Notes under the pieces: generated by a model
Seen by the model: the letters and a program-made list of their open reading frames with translations, nothing else
What the model was told of the DNA's origin: nothing
Databases searched by the model: none
Position numbers and translations under genes: made by a program
Shown here: one piece after another, positions 43,529-52,670 of the stretch
Layout of the letters: each line of letters starts with the position of its first letter
Numbering within the stretch: position 1 is the first letter of the stretch
Assembly (NCBI RefSeq): GCF_000711235.1
Contig: NZ_JOMI01000005.1
Coordinates: forward strand, 124,001-188,000
Origin: Prevotella sp. 10(H)
Lineage (GTDB): Bacteria > Bacteroidota > Bacteroidia > Bacteroidales > Dysgonomonadaceae
Length of the DNA stretch: 64,000 bases
Direction: 5' to 3'

Positions 43529-45883
43529 TCACTCGCTTCGTAACGATTCCGCAGGTCTTTTTCCAGCAGTAAGTATAACTTGTATGCCCACAACCAAACA
43601 TATAAGCAACATCAATAATAGCGGAACAGCAATAAATATCCACCAACTCAACGATGTACGGTAAATATAACCTTCGAGCCAGCGATGCATCAGTAAATAG
43701 CATAACGGAATAGCAATGACAGATGCAATAATAGCTTTCTTTAGAATATCTTTCCAGAAAAGGACTATAATATGTGGTGTCTTTGCTCCATTGATGCGCC
43801 GGATAGCAATTTCTTTAGTTCGTTTCTCTATCATGAATGACACCATACTGACTGCACCCATAAGTGATAAGAATAAAGAAATGACAGAAAATACGGATAA
43901 CATTTTTGCCGAACGTATCTCGCTTTCGTACATTTTGCTGTAATCATCCTCAATTGTAGAATACATAGTCGGACGCTTTGTAAGCGACTCCTTCATCTCT
44001 CTATATTTTTTAAGTATATAATCCAAAGTAGCCTGTTTATCCTTTCCGGTTGTCTTGATATACATATACAATTGGCTTTCCGGATTGAAAGATAAGAATA
44101 GTGGTGAAGACTTTTCTTTCAAAGGCTTAAAATTAAAATCTTTTACTACACCTATGATTTTTCCGGTAAAACCTGCGTAGTTTACAGATATTCCTAAAGG
44201 ATTTTCAACATTCATCAGTTTCAAGAAAGATTCATTAATAACAAGATTGAAAGATTTAGCTTCTGCATCCTGCCACCATGGTAATCCGGGCTGAATAAAT
44301 TCTCCCATAATTATTTCCAGTCCGAATGTATTAGCATAATGGCTGTCGCATGCTATTTGGGTAATGCCAATATCGCCCATATCATTTTTCATTCCTTCCC
44401 ATGTAATACCTGCATAAGCCCAAGGAGCATTATACGGGGGACAGTTTGCCATAGTGGCATCGATAATATTAGGATTTTCTTGTTTTATTATTTGTATAAA
44501 GTCTTCAGACTGATACCATAGACTGGTATCTAATACAATTATATTATCCCTGTTCATTCCCTCACTTTCGTTGAATATGGCATTCATTTGTTTATAAATA
44601 AATACCGTGCAAATTAGAATACCTACCGAAAGAAAAAACTGGACACCCAGAAGCGCTCCCCTCAGACGGTCTTTCGAATTGCTTTTTGTTCCCCCGCGTA
44701 ATATAACAGCCGGCTTGAATAAAGAAAGATAGAAAGCGGCGTATGCACCCGAAAGAGTTGAAATAATAATGCATACAGCAATTGAGATAACTATTGTCTG
44801 CCAATCGAAAGTCAGGGCGATTTTATTACCCATTATCTCACTGAAGACCGGAAAAATATATTTGACAAAAGCAAAAGATATAACCACACCCAAAGCTGTG
44901 ATAATAAACGACTCGAAAAGAAAACGCTCTACCAGTTGCTTTCTTTTTGCTCCCGACACTTTACGAACCCCGACTTCTTTCATGCGGTTCATGGCGCGGG
45001 CAATAGATGTATTCACATAATTGATAATGGCCATGATGAGGATAAGCAAAGCAGCCGCAGAGAAATAGATAAGTTGCGGATAATTACCGTATATCAGTTT
45101 AATTCCATAACTATCTTTACTCTTTATCTCTTCGGGTGTATGCAGGTGAATATCAGCTATCTTCTGAGTGACTATTTTATTTGTGGTTTCCTTCTGAGTG
45201 GACAAAAATGTAGAAAGCTGCTTTTGAAGGCTTTCGGTCATTTTTTCATTCTCTTTTAACATGATAAATTGTATCCCGGCATCTAAGACTCTTTCGTCGG
45301 GAACTAAAATATCGAACTGAAAGTTGGTGTTTTTAGGCAGTTTTACCACTCCTACTACTGTATACGACATCATATAATAGGAAAGTTTTTGACCTATAGG
45401 TGAACTATCCCCGAAGAAACGTTTTGCTGCCTCATCTGTCATGATAACACTTCCTTTATTTTTAACTATTTGTTGAGGAGAGCCTTCAATATATTCAAAA
45501 GCAAACATTCGTAGGAAATCATAATTGGTATAAGTAAGATTAGCCATAATCCCCTCTTTCGCATCTTCCCTCAGTAAGGAAGTGCTTGTGTTAGAAAACA
45601 AAGCCGCAGCTTCAATCTGAGGATATGTGTCTTTCAATTTCTTCGACATATCGCGTAAGGCACCTGTATAGTGGACGCCATCTTTCCTGTTTTCTTCTAT
45701 CATCAGCCTGTATATCCTGTCTTTATTGGGATACATATCTTCGAAACTGGTTTCAAATTTTATCCAGAATATCAATAGAAAACAACAGGCTATAGCTACC
45801 GCCAGGCCCAAAATATTGATAAAAGCGAAAGCTTTGTCTTTGTATAGTCCCCGAAGGGTTATCTTTAAATAGTGTATCAGCAT
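43529..45883 (-). CDS. ABC transporter permease, MacB/FtsX type with duplicated FtsX core
   Basis: A 784-residue inner-membrane protein: TM1 near 'AFINILGLAVAIACCFLLIFWI', a MacB-type periplasmic domain, three TMs around residues 280-400, then a second periplasmic domain and three C-terminal TMs with a second FtsX core ('TKEIAIRRINGAKTPHIIVLFWKDI'). This eight-TM form is common in Bacteroidota. It is a mechanotransmission-type permease, often moving peptides or lipids between periplasm and outside rather than across the inner membrane. It is last of the five-gene TolC-HlyD-TonB-like-ATPase-permease operon, 25 nt after the ATPase. Confidence 0.92.
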   Translation of the reverse strand: MLIHYLKITLRGLYKDKAFAFINILGLAVAIACCFLLIFWIKFETSFEDMYPNKDRIYRLMIEENRKDGVHYTGALRDMSKKLKDTYPQIEAAALFSNTSTSLLREDAKEGIMANLTYTNYDFLRMFAFEYIEGSPQQIVKNKGSVIMTDEAAKRFFGDSSPIGQKLSYYMMSYTVVGVVKLPKNTNFQFDILVPDERVLDAGIQFIMLKENEKMTESLQKQLSTFLSTQKETTNKIVTQKIADIHLHTPEEIKSKDSYGIKLIYGNYPQLIYFSAAALLILIMAIINYVNTSIARAMNRMKEVGVRKVSGAKRKQLVERFLFESFIITALGVVISFAFVKYIFPVFSEIMGNKIALTFDWQTIVISIAVCIIISTLSGAYAAFYLSLFKPAVILRGGTKSNSKDRLRGALLGVQFFLSVGILICTVFIYKQMNAIFNESEGMNRDNIIVLDTSLWYQSEDFIQIIKQENPNIIDATMANCPPYNAPWAYAGITWEGMKNDMGDIGITQIACDSHYANTFGLEIIMGEFIQPGLPWWQDAEAKSFNLVINESFLKLMNVENPLGISVNYAGFTGKIIGVVKDFNFKPLKEKSSPLFLSFNPESQLYMYIKTTGKDKQATLDYILKKYREMKESLTKRPTMYSTIEDDYSKMYESEIRSAKMLSVFSVISLFLSLMGAVSMVSFMIEKRTKEIAIRRINGAKTPHIIVLFWKDILKKAIIASVIAIPLCYLLMHRWLEGYIYRTSLSWWIFIAVPLLLMLLICLVVGIQVILTAGKRPAESLRSE

Positions 45884-45908
45884 AATTCTCCTTTTTTACA
45901 ACGAACTA

Positions 45909-46580
45909 TTAGGATTGCATAACAACCTGCCCGTCAAACAGACTTATAATTCTGGATGCATAGTCGGCATCATGCTGGTTGTGTGTAACCATCACAATGG
46001 TTGTTCCGTTATTATTCAGTTCGGTAAGCAGATTCATAACCTCTTCACCGTTTTTAGAATCGAGATTTCCCGTAGGCTCATCCGCAAGTATCAGTTTGGG
46101 CTCAGCCACTACGGCGCGGGCTATGGCAACACGCTGCTGTTGGCCTCCCGATAACTGCTGCGGAAAATGCTTAGCTCTATGTGCTATTTGCATTCTGTCC
46201 ATTGCTTCATTCACTTTTCTCTTACGTTCCGAAGACGAAAATCCCATATAGAGCAAAGGCAGTTCAATATTTTCGGTCACGGTCAGTTCATCAATCAGGT
46301 TGAAGCTTTGAAATACGAATCCAATCAAGCCCTTGCGAACGTCTGTCAGTTTCGATTCACTGAAATTTGCTACATCTGTTCCGTTCAGGATATATTTGCC
46401 ACTTGTAGGATTATCCAACAGTCCGAATATATTCAGTAGAGTAGATTTGCCGCAACCGGAAGGTCCCATTACTGCCACAAATTCCCCTTCATTAATCTCA
46501 ATATTTACATCTCTGAGCGCTTTCGTTTCAACTTCTTCTCCACGAAATACTTTCTGCAAATTTTCGGTCTTGATCATCAT
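45909..46580 (-). CDS. ABC transporter ATPase, LolD/MacB type
   Basis: A 223-residue nucleotide-binding protein: Walker A 'GPSGCGKST', Q-loop '[14 protein letters not shown]', signature '[14 protein letters not shown]', Walker B '[12 protein letters not shown]' and switch His in '[10 protein letters not shown]'. The '[19 protein letters not shown]' segment is typical of the MacB/LolD subfamily. It powers the permease encoded 25 nt downstream. It may start at the second ATG (46577). Confidence 0.97.
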   Translation of the reverse strand: MMIKTENLQKVFRGEEVETKALRDVNIEINEGEFVAVMGPSGCGKSTLLNIFGLLDNPTSGKYILNGTDVANFSESKLTDVRKGLIGFVFQSFNLIDELTVTENIELPLLYMGFSSSERKRKVNEAMDRMQIAHRAKHFPQQLSGGQQQRVAIARAVVAEPKLILADEPTGNLDSKNGEEVMNLLTELNNNGTTIVMVTHNQHDADYASRIISLFDGQVVMQS

Positions 46581-46605
46581 ATTTATATTTTGTTTTTCAG
46601 TATAG

Positions 46606-47058
46606 TTATTTTGCCGGAAAATCTATCATAATAACCATATTACCTACACGTATCGGATTACCGTCAGGATCTGTTCCCGGCTCATCATACTTGAGTTCCC
46701 TTACGATTCTCAAAGCTTCCTCATCGAGCTCTTTTACCCCACAACTCTTCTTTATGTTGGCATAAGAAGTAGTACCGTCTTTTTCACCGACAAAACCTAC
46801 CATTACTTGTTTCTTGTTGTTTGCATCCCAATCTCTGTATTTGTTGTGCTTTTTAAGATATTGTAATGCCTTATCCAGATATGGAGTGCTTTGTACAAGC
46901 GCTATATCTGTAACAATAGTTGTATCTTCCTGAGGCTGTATATTCACAGCTTCGGCCTTTAATTCCTGGGTATTATCCGCTTCCAATGTTTGCTTTACCG
47001 GTTTATTACACTCGATGAACGAACCGATTACTAAGATAGAAATTAAAAAACTTTTCAT
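46606..47058 (-). CDS. Short secreted protein with TonB C-terminal-like domain
   Basis: A 150-residue protein with an N-terminal hydrophobic segment and a Cys at about residue 17 ('GSFIECNKP'); the residue before Cys is Glu, unusual for a lipobox, so lipidation is uncertain. The C-terminal about 90 residues resemble the TonB CTD: 'KKQVMVGFVGEKDGTTSYANIKKSCGVKELDEEALRIVREL' followed by 'GNPIRVGNMVIMIDFP'. There is no N-terminal TonB-type membrane anchor followed by a Pro-rich linker. It sits between the HlyD adaptor and the ABC ATPase, so it may couple or tether export components; this is inference. Confidence 0.8.
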   Translation of the reverse strand: MKSFLISILVIGSFIECNKPVKQTLEADNTQELKAEAVNIQPQEDTTIVTDIALVQSTPYLDKALQYLKKHNKYRDWDANNKKQVMVGFVGEKDGTTSYANIKKSCGVKELDEEALRIVRELKYDEPGTDPDGNPIRVGNMVIMIDFPAK

Positions 47059-47076
47059 AATTCTTTTATTTTATAT

Positions 47077-48327
47077 TTATTCTAATATTAATTCCTGCAC
47101 ATTTTCAAAATTATCATATCCTGAAATAATCACTTGTTCGCCTGCACTGAGACCATCCAGAATTTCATATTGCAATGGATTCTGACGACCTATCTCAATT
47201 TTCGTTTTTATGGCTTTATCTCCGTTTTTATTCAGTTTGAAGACCCATTGACCTCCTGTCACCTGATAGAAGTTTCCTTTATTTATAACCAGTGCATTCT
47301 CCGGCTGTCCCATTTCTATTTGTATACGACAGGTTTTTCCTATACGGATATTATCGGGAACTTTATCTTTGAACAACAGGTCGATTTCAAAATTACGATC
47401 CTTTACTTCAGGATTGATTTTTGAGATATACAGGGAGTATTTTTCGTCTTTATACGTAATTGATGCCGGCAATCCCAGACTGATACGGTCGATATAATAT
47501 TCGCTTACACTAGCTGTTATTTTCATATTATCCATTCCTTTGAGTTCTCCGATATTAGTGCCTGCACTAACACGTTCTCCGGGGATAACGCTAAGGAAAC
47601 TCAACTGACCATCGATCGGCGCACGTACCACAAGACTTTCCAACCGGTCTCTGTTCCTCAGATATTTTCTTTCTTCCCGTTCGATATCGCTTTTTAATAA
47701 ATCCCGTTGGTAGATATTCTTAATAGAATCTTGTTGAAGTTCATTCAATAAAAGTCGTGCATTTTTTTGGTTGTAATTATATTCTTCGGTAGATACATCC
47801 AGTTGTGCCTTACTTTTTATACCTATAGCGTATTCTTCTTTATCCAGTTCATGTTGCTTACTCAGCCTGTTTAGATCGTAAACCGTTTTCATGGAATTTC
47901 TCTTCAACTCCGAAGTTTTCTGATCCATTTGCAAAAGTTTTTCCTGATGTGAGATACGTTGCTTTTCCAGATTGTCATGTTCATCTTCTATGGTTTTGAT
48001 CAGTTCCGGATTAGTGAGTATAAGAATCGTATCTCCTTTCTTCAACAAGCTGCCTTCATCAGAAACAATACGCTCTACCAGTCCGGCCTCCATATTATTT
48101 AGTTTAACTGTCATTTTAGGCCGGGCGATTCCTTCCAGATCGAGATATTCAAGGAACTTATCTTCCTTGACTTCCGATATCCGCAGATTCTCTTTTTTCT
48201 GACGTTGTACCGACGGGCCTGTAGCAGCGACAAGCAGATATATTATCAATCCTGCCAGAGCTACAATACCTGCAATATAATAGCGGTAGCGTATAATAAA
48301 GGGTTTCTTTTCAATTTTTACATCCAT
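47077..48327 (-). CDS. HlyD-family membrane fusion adaptor
   Basis: A 416-residue adaptor with one N-terminal TM ('YYIAGIVALAGLIIYLLVAA'), split lipoyl halves ('KMTVKLNNMEAGLVERIVSDEGSLLKKG' and 'VRAPIDGQLSFLSVIPGERVSAG'), and a long coiled-coil hairpin between them (about residues 110-215). The beta-barrel domain carries 'RIGKTCRIQIEMGQPENAL'. It bridges the ABC permease to the TolC-like duct. It begins six bases after the TolC gene, in the same operon. Confidence 0.92.
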   Translation of the reverse strand: MDVKIEKKPFIIRYRYYIAGIVALAGLIIYLLVAATGPSVQRQKKENLRISEVKEDKFLEYLDLEGIARPKMTVKLNNMEAGLVERIVSDEGSLLKKGDTILILTNPELIKTIEDEHDNLEKQRISHQEKLLQMDQKTSELKRNSMKTVYDLNRLSKQHELDKEEYAIGIKSKAQLDVSTEEYNYNQKNARLLLNELQQDSIKNIYQRDLLKSDIEREERKYLRNRDRLESLVVRAPIDGQLSFLSVIPGERVSAGTNIGELKGMDNMKITASVSEYYIDRISLGLPASITYKDEKYSLYISKINPEVKDRNFEIDLLFKDKVPDNIRIGKTCRIQIEMGQPENALVINKGNFYQVTGGQWVFKLNKNGDKAIKTKIEIGRQNPLQYEILDGLSAGEQVIISGYDNFENVQELILE

Positions 48328-48333
48328 ATGTGT

Positions 48334-49818
48334 CTATTTTATCAAAGCATTATAATCTTCCGTTAACTGAATTTTTTTATCAAAATCGAAAAGAGTAATG
48401 CTTCGGATTGTATAATATAATTGCCAATAATTATATAAAGCGTTTACATAGTTTCTCCGGGCTGAGTTCTGTTCGGCTATAGCTGCATTCATATCCAAAA
48501 TTGTAGACCGTCCCAAGATATATAGCTTGCGCGCAACATCATTTCTTCGACTAGCGGTATAATCTGTTTTTACAGCTACTTTTACAAGATTGGCCTGTAA
48601 GTTGAACTGTTTGACGAGTTTGTTTATATTCAACTCAAAATTTGTCCTGTCCTGCTCTACCTGTGTATATACCATATCCCTGTTAGATTTGGCAACACTT
48701 ATTCTACCCTTTCCGCGTCCCCAATCTAAAATGGGAATTTTAATTCCAAGTTCGATGTACTGGTAACTCTGAGGGTCTCTATAGGCACGACTTATATTTT
48801 CATTTGTTTGTGTCAGCCCCAGTTGTGCATAGATATCAGCTTTCAATCCATTCTGAGATCGGGCGTATGCTACATTACTGTCGCTTTCCCGTTTTCTGCG
48901 CTCCATATTTACAATATCGGAACTATTATTTATTGCTTTTGACAGTGCATCTTCAATATTTATCACCAGATCGGGAATTTGGTGAGTGATATCTGTCTCT
49001 ATCATAATCTCGTCCGTAATTCCAAGATATGTCCGCAGTGCTTCTGTATAGTCGTCTACTTCGAGCTGGGCATTGGACATATTGCTCTCTTCAGTCAGCT
49101 TGTTTATTTCCAGTTGAAGCATTTCGTTTTCGGTAATCGTTCCGATGTTATATCGTCCCTTTGCAAATGTGTAAAGGGTATCTGCATTTGCAAAATTTAG
49201 TTTTGCTATCTGGAGGTTAGATTGTGCTCTTGCCAGATTGAAAAACTTTGTAATTGTATTTACTGAAACTAATTCCAGTGTTTCGATATAGGATTTTTTC
49301 GCCTCCTCGAATCGTAGAGGTTCTATCTTCTTATCCCACTTTAATGAATTGTAACCGAAGATAGATTGCTGTATTGTTACTGATACAGGATTTGATTTAT
49401 AGGTATGCCGTTTAGAATCTCCGAGTATGTCGAGACGCTGCAAGCTGGTATTGACTGAAATTGTTCCTCCCGTCCAGGGAATATTTTGTGTAACGGAAAG
49501 GTTTGCATCTGTGCGAAGCTGTTTCTGTGTGATATATTCAGAGGTACCGTCTTCCATTGTCACTATATTAATCTGATTATTATAATATGGTAGAGAAGAG
49601 AAAGAAAGTGCCGGCTTATAATTTGCTTTATAGTAACAATAATTCCAATAAGAAGATCTGAAACTATGACGGGCAACTAATACATCAGGCGATTGCCTGC
49701 GGGCAATATCAATTGCAGTAGCTATATTGAGTTTCAAAGTATCATTTTGAAGGTTATCCCCAAGAAGGTTTAATCCAAACAAAGAATAAAGAAGTATTAT
49801 GCAGAGTGCTTTTTTCAT
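48334..49818 (-). CDS. TolC-family outer-membrane efflux protein
   Basis: Start at ATG 49818 (MKKALCIILLYSLFG); the ATG at 49848 adds a non-signal leader. About 494 residues with a Sec signal peptide and two OEP repeats; the repeats are seen as long helices, such as 'KSYIETLELVSVNTITKFFNLARAQSNLQIAKLN', and strand segments. It lacks a lipobox, unlike the RND-linked duct at 18886. It is first in the export operon, divergent from an NtrC-type regulator across 189 nt that hold a perfect palindrome. Confidence 0.92.
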   Translation of the reverse strand: MKKALCIILLYSLFGLNLLGDNLQNDTLKLNIATAIDIARRQSPDVLVARHSFRSSYWNYCYYKANYKPALSFSSLPYYNNQINIVTMEDGTSEYITQKQLRTDANLSVTQNIPWTGGTISVNTSLQRLDILGDSKRHTYKSNPVSVTIQQSIFGYNSLKWDKKIEPLRFEEAKKSYIETLELVSVNTITKFFNLARAQSNLQIAKLNFANADTLYTFAKGRYNIGTITENEMLQLEINKLTEESNMSNAQLEVDDYTEALRTYLGITDEIMIETDITHQIPDLVINIEDALSKAINNSSDIVNMERRKRESDSNVAYARSQNGLKADIYAQLGLTQTNENISRAYRDPQSYQYIELGIKIPILDWGRGKGRISVAKSNRDMVYTQVEQDRTNFELNINKLVKQFNLQANLVKVAVKTDYTASRRNDVARKLYILGRSTILDMNAAIAEQNSARRNYVNALYNYWQLYYTIRSITLFDFDKKIQLTEDYNALIK

Positions 49819-49909
49819 CCGGTCATTTTCTTGCATAATACAAATCAATTACCATGCCGTTTATATAAGATTATGATTATTAAATAATTAATCAAAATAC
49901 AATATGCAA

Positions 49910-49933
49910 ATTATGTGTAAAACCACACATAAT
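49910..49933. promoter_or_regulatory. Perfect 9-bp palindrome between export operon and NtrC-type regulator
   Basis: ATTATGTGT (49910-49918) and ACACATAAT (49925-49933) are perfect inverted arms with a six-base spacer. The site is 92 nt from the export operon's TolC start and 75 nt from the regulator start, a typical place for an NtrC-type enhancer site. Overlapping it on the minus strand, TTACAC-N5-TTGCA matches the sigma-54 promoter layout (TGGCAC-N5-TTGCA) but has TA instead of the key GG, so a sigma-54 promoter is not established. Confidence 0.6.
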
Positions 49934-50007
49934 ATGTTCAAATACGCACATCTTTCTATTGATATATTACTTATCTTAGCAACATATATTATTCATGAAT
50001 ATCACAG

Positions 50008-51366
50008 ATGACAGGAAAAGGGAAAATATTGATTATAGATGATAACGAAGATATTTTGTTTGCACTTAATGCTTTGTTGTCAAAGCATGTGGAGAAGGTA
50101 AAGGTTAGTACCAAGCCTGAAAATATAATGAGCTTTATGCATGCATTCAATCCTGACATTATCATTCTGGATATGAATTTTGATAAAGACGTATCGAGTG
50201 GAAAGGAAGGATTCGAATGGTTGGAAAAAATATTGAAATTCGATCCTAAAGCTATAGTTATCCTGATGACTGCATATGCAGATACAGCTAAAGCCGTACA
50301 GGCAATCAAACTGGGTGCTACGGATTTTATAGCCAAACCTTGGGAAAATGAGAAACTTCTGGCAACCATACATTCTGCATTAAAAATAAAAGAAAGTCAA
50401 GATGAAGTGACGAATCTGGAAGCCCGTCTTAAAGTTATTACTGGCGAGCAGCCGGTAGAAATTATTGGTAGAAGCAGAAAGATGCTGGATATTTTCAGCA
50501 TGGTGGAAAAAATGGCCGATACCGAGGCGAATGTCTTGATTCTGGGAGAGAATGGAACAGGCAAAGATTTAATAGCACGTACTATTCATCATAATTCACC
50601 CCGTGCCGATAAAATATTTGTTCCGATCGATCTGGGTAGTATCTCTGAATCGCTTTTCGAAAGCGAATTGTTCGGGCATGAGAAAGGAGCATTCACCGAT
50701 GCCAAGAAAGAAAAGCAAGGAAGGATAGAAGTTGCATCCGGTGGTACGCTTTTTCTGGATGAAATTGCAAATTTATCCCCTGCAATGCAGGCCAAATTGT
50801 TAACAACTATTGAGAAAAGATATATAATCCGATTGGGTTCTGTTCGGTCTGTTCCTATTGATGTGCGATTCATTGCGGCTACAAATGCGGATATATATAC
50901 CTCGGTACATAATGGAGAATTTCGCCAGGATTTATTATATAGAATAAATACAATCGAAATATATCTGCCGCCTTTGCGTGAGCGAGGCGATGATGTAATT
51001 TTGCTTGCTGAGCATTTTCTCATCAAGTATAATCAGAAATACAAGAAAGATATAAAAACGATATCGAATGAGGCTAAAAAGTTTTTAATAAGTTATTCCT
51101 GGCCGGGAAATGTACGGGAACTCCAGAATGTAATCGAGCGTGCTGTGATTCTGTCATCCGGCAGAACATTGCAGATGAATGACTTGAACATCATTAGCAG
51201 TCATAAACCGATGAAATTGAAAGGGAATGAGACTTTGAATCTGGAGCTACTTGAACAACAGGCTATCGACAAGGCATTGGATATAAGTGAAGGGAATATG
51301 AACAAAGCAGCTGAACTACTTGGCATCAGCAGATTTGCCTTATACAGAAAATTGAATAAAAAGTGA
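50008..51366 (+). CDS. NtrC-type sigma-54-dependent response regulator
   Basis: A 452-residue regulator with a REC domain (acidic 'IIDDNED', phosphoacceptor Asp55 in 'IILDMNFD', Lys in 'IAKPWENE'), a sigma-54 activator AAA+ domain (Walker A 'GENGTGKD', 'ELFGHEKGAFTDA', Walker B 'GGTLFLDEIANL', 'SWPGNVRELQNVIERA'), and a Fis-type HTH ('NKAAELLGISRFALYRKL'). The GAFTGA loop that contacts sigma-54 reads GAFTDA, a Gly-to-Asp variant that I recall as common in Bacteroidota. It pairs with the kinase gene that overlaps its stop, and probably activates the divergent export operon. Confidence 0.95.
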   Translation: MTGKGKILIIDDNEDILFALNALLSKHVEKVKVSTKPENIMSFMHAFNPDIIILDMNFDKDVSSGKEGFEWLEKILKFDPKAIVILMTAYADTAKAVQAIKLGATDFIAKPWENEKLLATIHSALKIKESQDEVTNLEARLKVITGEQPVEIIGRSRKMLDIFSMVEKMADTEANVLILGENGTGKDLIARTIHHNSPRADKIFVPIDLGSISESLFESELFGHEKGAFTDAKKEKQGRIEVASGGTLFLDEIANLSPAMQAKLLTTIEKRYIIRLGSVRSVPIDVRFIAATNADIYTSVHNGEFRQDLLYRINTIEIYLPPLRERGDDVILLAEHFLIKYNQKYKKDIKTISNEAKKFLISYSWPGNVRELQNVIERAVILSSGRTLQMNDLNIISSHKPMKLKGNETLNLELLEQQAIDKALDISEGNMNKAAELLGISRFALYRKLNKK

Positions 51367-52661
51367 TGAAATTACATGTTCGTATAGGTCTCTATATTAC
51401 TGCCATTGTATTAATTGCGATCGGAGGAGTTTTTGCTTTTGTTTATAGTCATTATTTGTTATCAATGTTATGTGTGTTTATATTGATATATTTGGGATAC
51501 AGATTGTACATGCTTAATATAAAAACAGTAAGACAGTTTGAGCAATTTACCGATTCAATCAGATTTTCAGAAAATAATATTTCATTCATAAATGATATTT
51601 CCGATGATACATATAAATCATATCATAATGCTCTTTCTCGTACACTGGAGCATATAAATATATATGCTCAGAAACGGGAGGCAGATATGAATTTCTATGA
51701 TAATTTGCTGAACAGAATAGATTTTGCCCTTATAGTTGCTAATACATCCGGTAGCATTATATGGATTAATAAATTCGCTTTAGATCTTTTGGGACGGCCA
51801 AAGCCTTTTACAATAAAAGATATAAAAGACTCTCCACCTCACTTGAGAGAAGCAATAGAGGATTTACAACCAAAATCTTCCAGAATATTTAAATTAGAGC
51901 AAGGCGGAAAAGTCAGAAGCCTGATTATTAATCTTTCTAGAATAACAGTTAAAGGAAATGTACTCAATGTATACAGCTTAAAAGATGTTCAACCGGTTGT
52001 TGAAGATACTGAGAATATAGCATGGCAACAATTGATAAGTGTACTGACACATGAAATAATGAATTCTCTGACACCAATAATATCTTTGTCTGAAACCTTA
52101 TCCGGTAATGATAACAGCCCCGAAATGACAAACAAAGCTATACAGACAATACATCGGCGGAGCAAAGGCTTAATCAATTTCGTAAATAACTATAAAAAGC
52201 TGGCACAGATACCTTCCCCGCAGCGTAGTAAAATAGAGGTAAAAGCCTTAATAGAGGATGTAGTCGGTTTAATGAAAAAGGAAAATATTCAGCCACACAT
52301 ATTAATTGCACCTGATGATTTAATCCTTTACGCAGACAGAGAACAAATGGAGCAGGTAATGATAAATCTTTTGAAAAATGCATATGAGGCATGCACAAAT
52401 GTTGCCACTCCTCAAATAAAAATAATCACAACTGAAAGTCAATTCAATCAGGTTATCATTACTATATGTGATAACGGAACCGGAATGGACGCCGACATTA
52501 TAAAAAAGATATTCACGCCGTTTTATACTACAAAATCCACGGGCTCAGGCATCGGTCTAAGCTTCTGCCGGCAAATAATAAACATGCATGGCGGTACAAT
52601 AGATGTAAATTCCGTTCCCGGCGAAGGCAGTCAGTTTATAATAAAGATTAATAACATCTAG
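51366..52661 (+). CDS. Sensor histidine kinase partner of the NtrC-type regulator
   Basis: Start at ATG 51366, whose A overlaps the TGA stop of the regulator (TGATG); a GTG one codon earlier also exists. Two N-terminal TMs with almost no periplasmic loop precede a PAS-like region ('FALIVANTSGSIIWINKFALDLLG'), an H box 'SVLTHEIMNSLTPIISLSETL', and the HATPase with 'MINLLKNAYEAC' (N), 'DNGTGMD' (G1) and 'GSGIGLSFCRQIINMHGGTI' (G2). Coupled translation supports a cognate pair. The short periplasmic part suggests a membrane or cytoplasmic signal. Confidence 0.93.
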   Translation: MKLHVRIGLYITAIVLIAIGGVFAFVYSHYLLSMLCVFILIYLGYRLYMLNIKTVRQFEQFTDSIRFSENNISFINDISDDTYKSYHNALSRTLEHINIYAQKREADMNFYDNLLNRIDFALIVANTSGSIIWINKFALDLLGRPKPFTIKDIKDSPPHLREAIEDLQPKSSRIFKLEQGGKVRSLIINLSRITVKGNVLNVYSLKDVQPVVEDTENIAWQQLISVLTHEIMNSLTPIISLSETLSGNDNSPEMTNKAIQTIHRRSKGLINFVNNYKKLAQIPSPQRSKIEVKALIEDVVGLMKKENIQPHILIAPDDLILYADREQMEQVMINLLKNAYEACTNVATPQIKIITTESQFNQVIITICDNGTGMDADIIKKIFTPFYTTKSTGSGIGLSFCRQIINMHGGTIDVNSVPGEGSQFIIKINNI

Positions 52662-52670
52662 AATTATATA

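Noticed and set aside
49910-49922. Sigma-54 promoter for the export operon
   Set aside because: The -12 TTGCA and spacing fit, but the -24 GG is TA; this pair is nearly invariant, so I kept it only as a remark.
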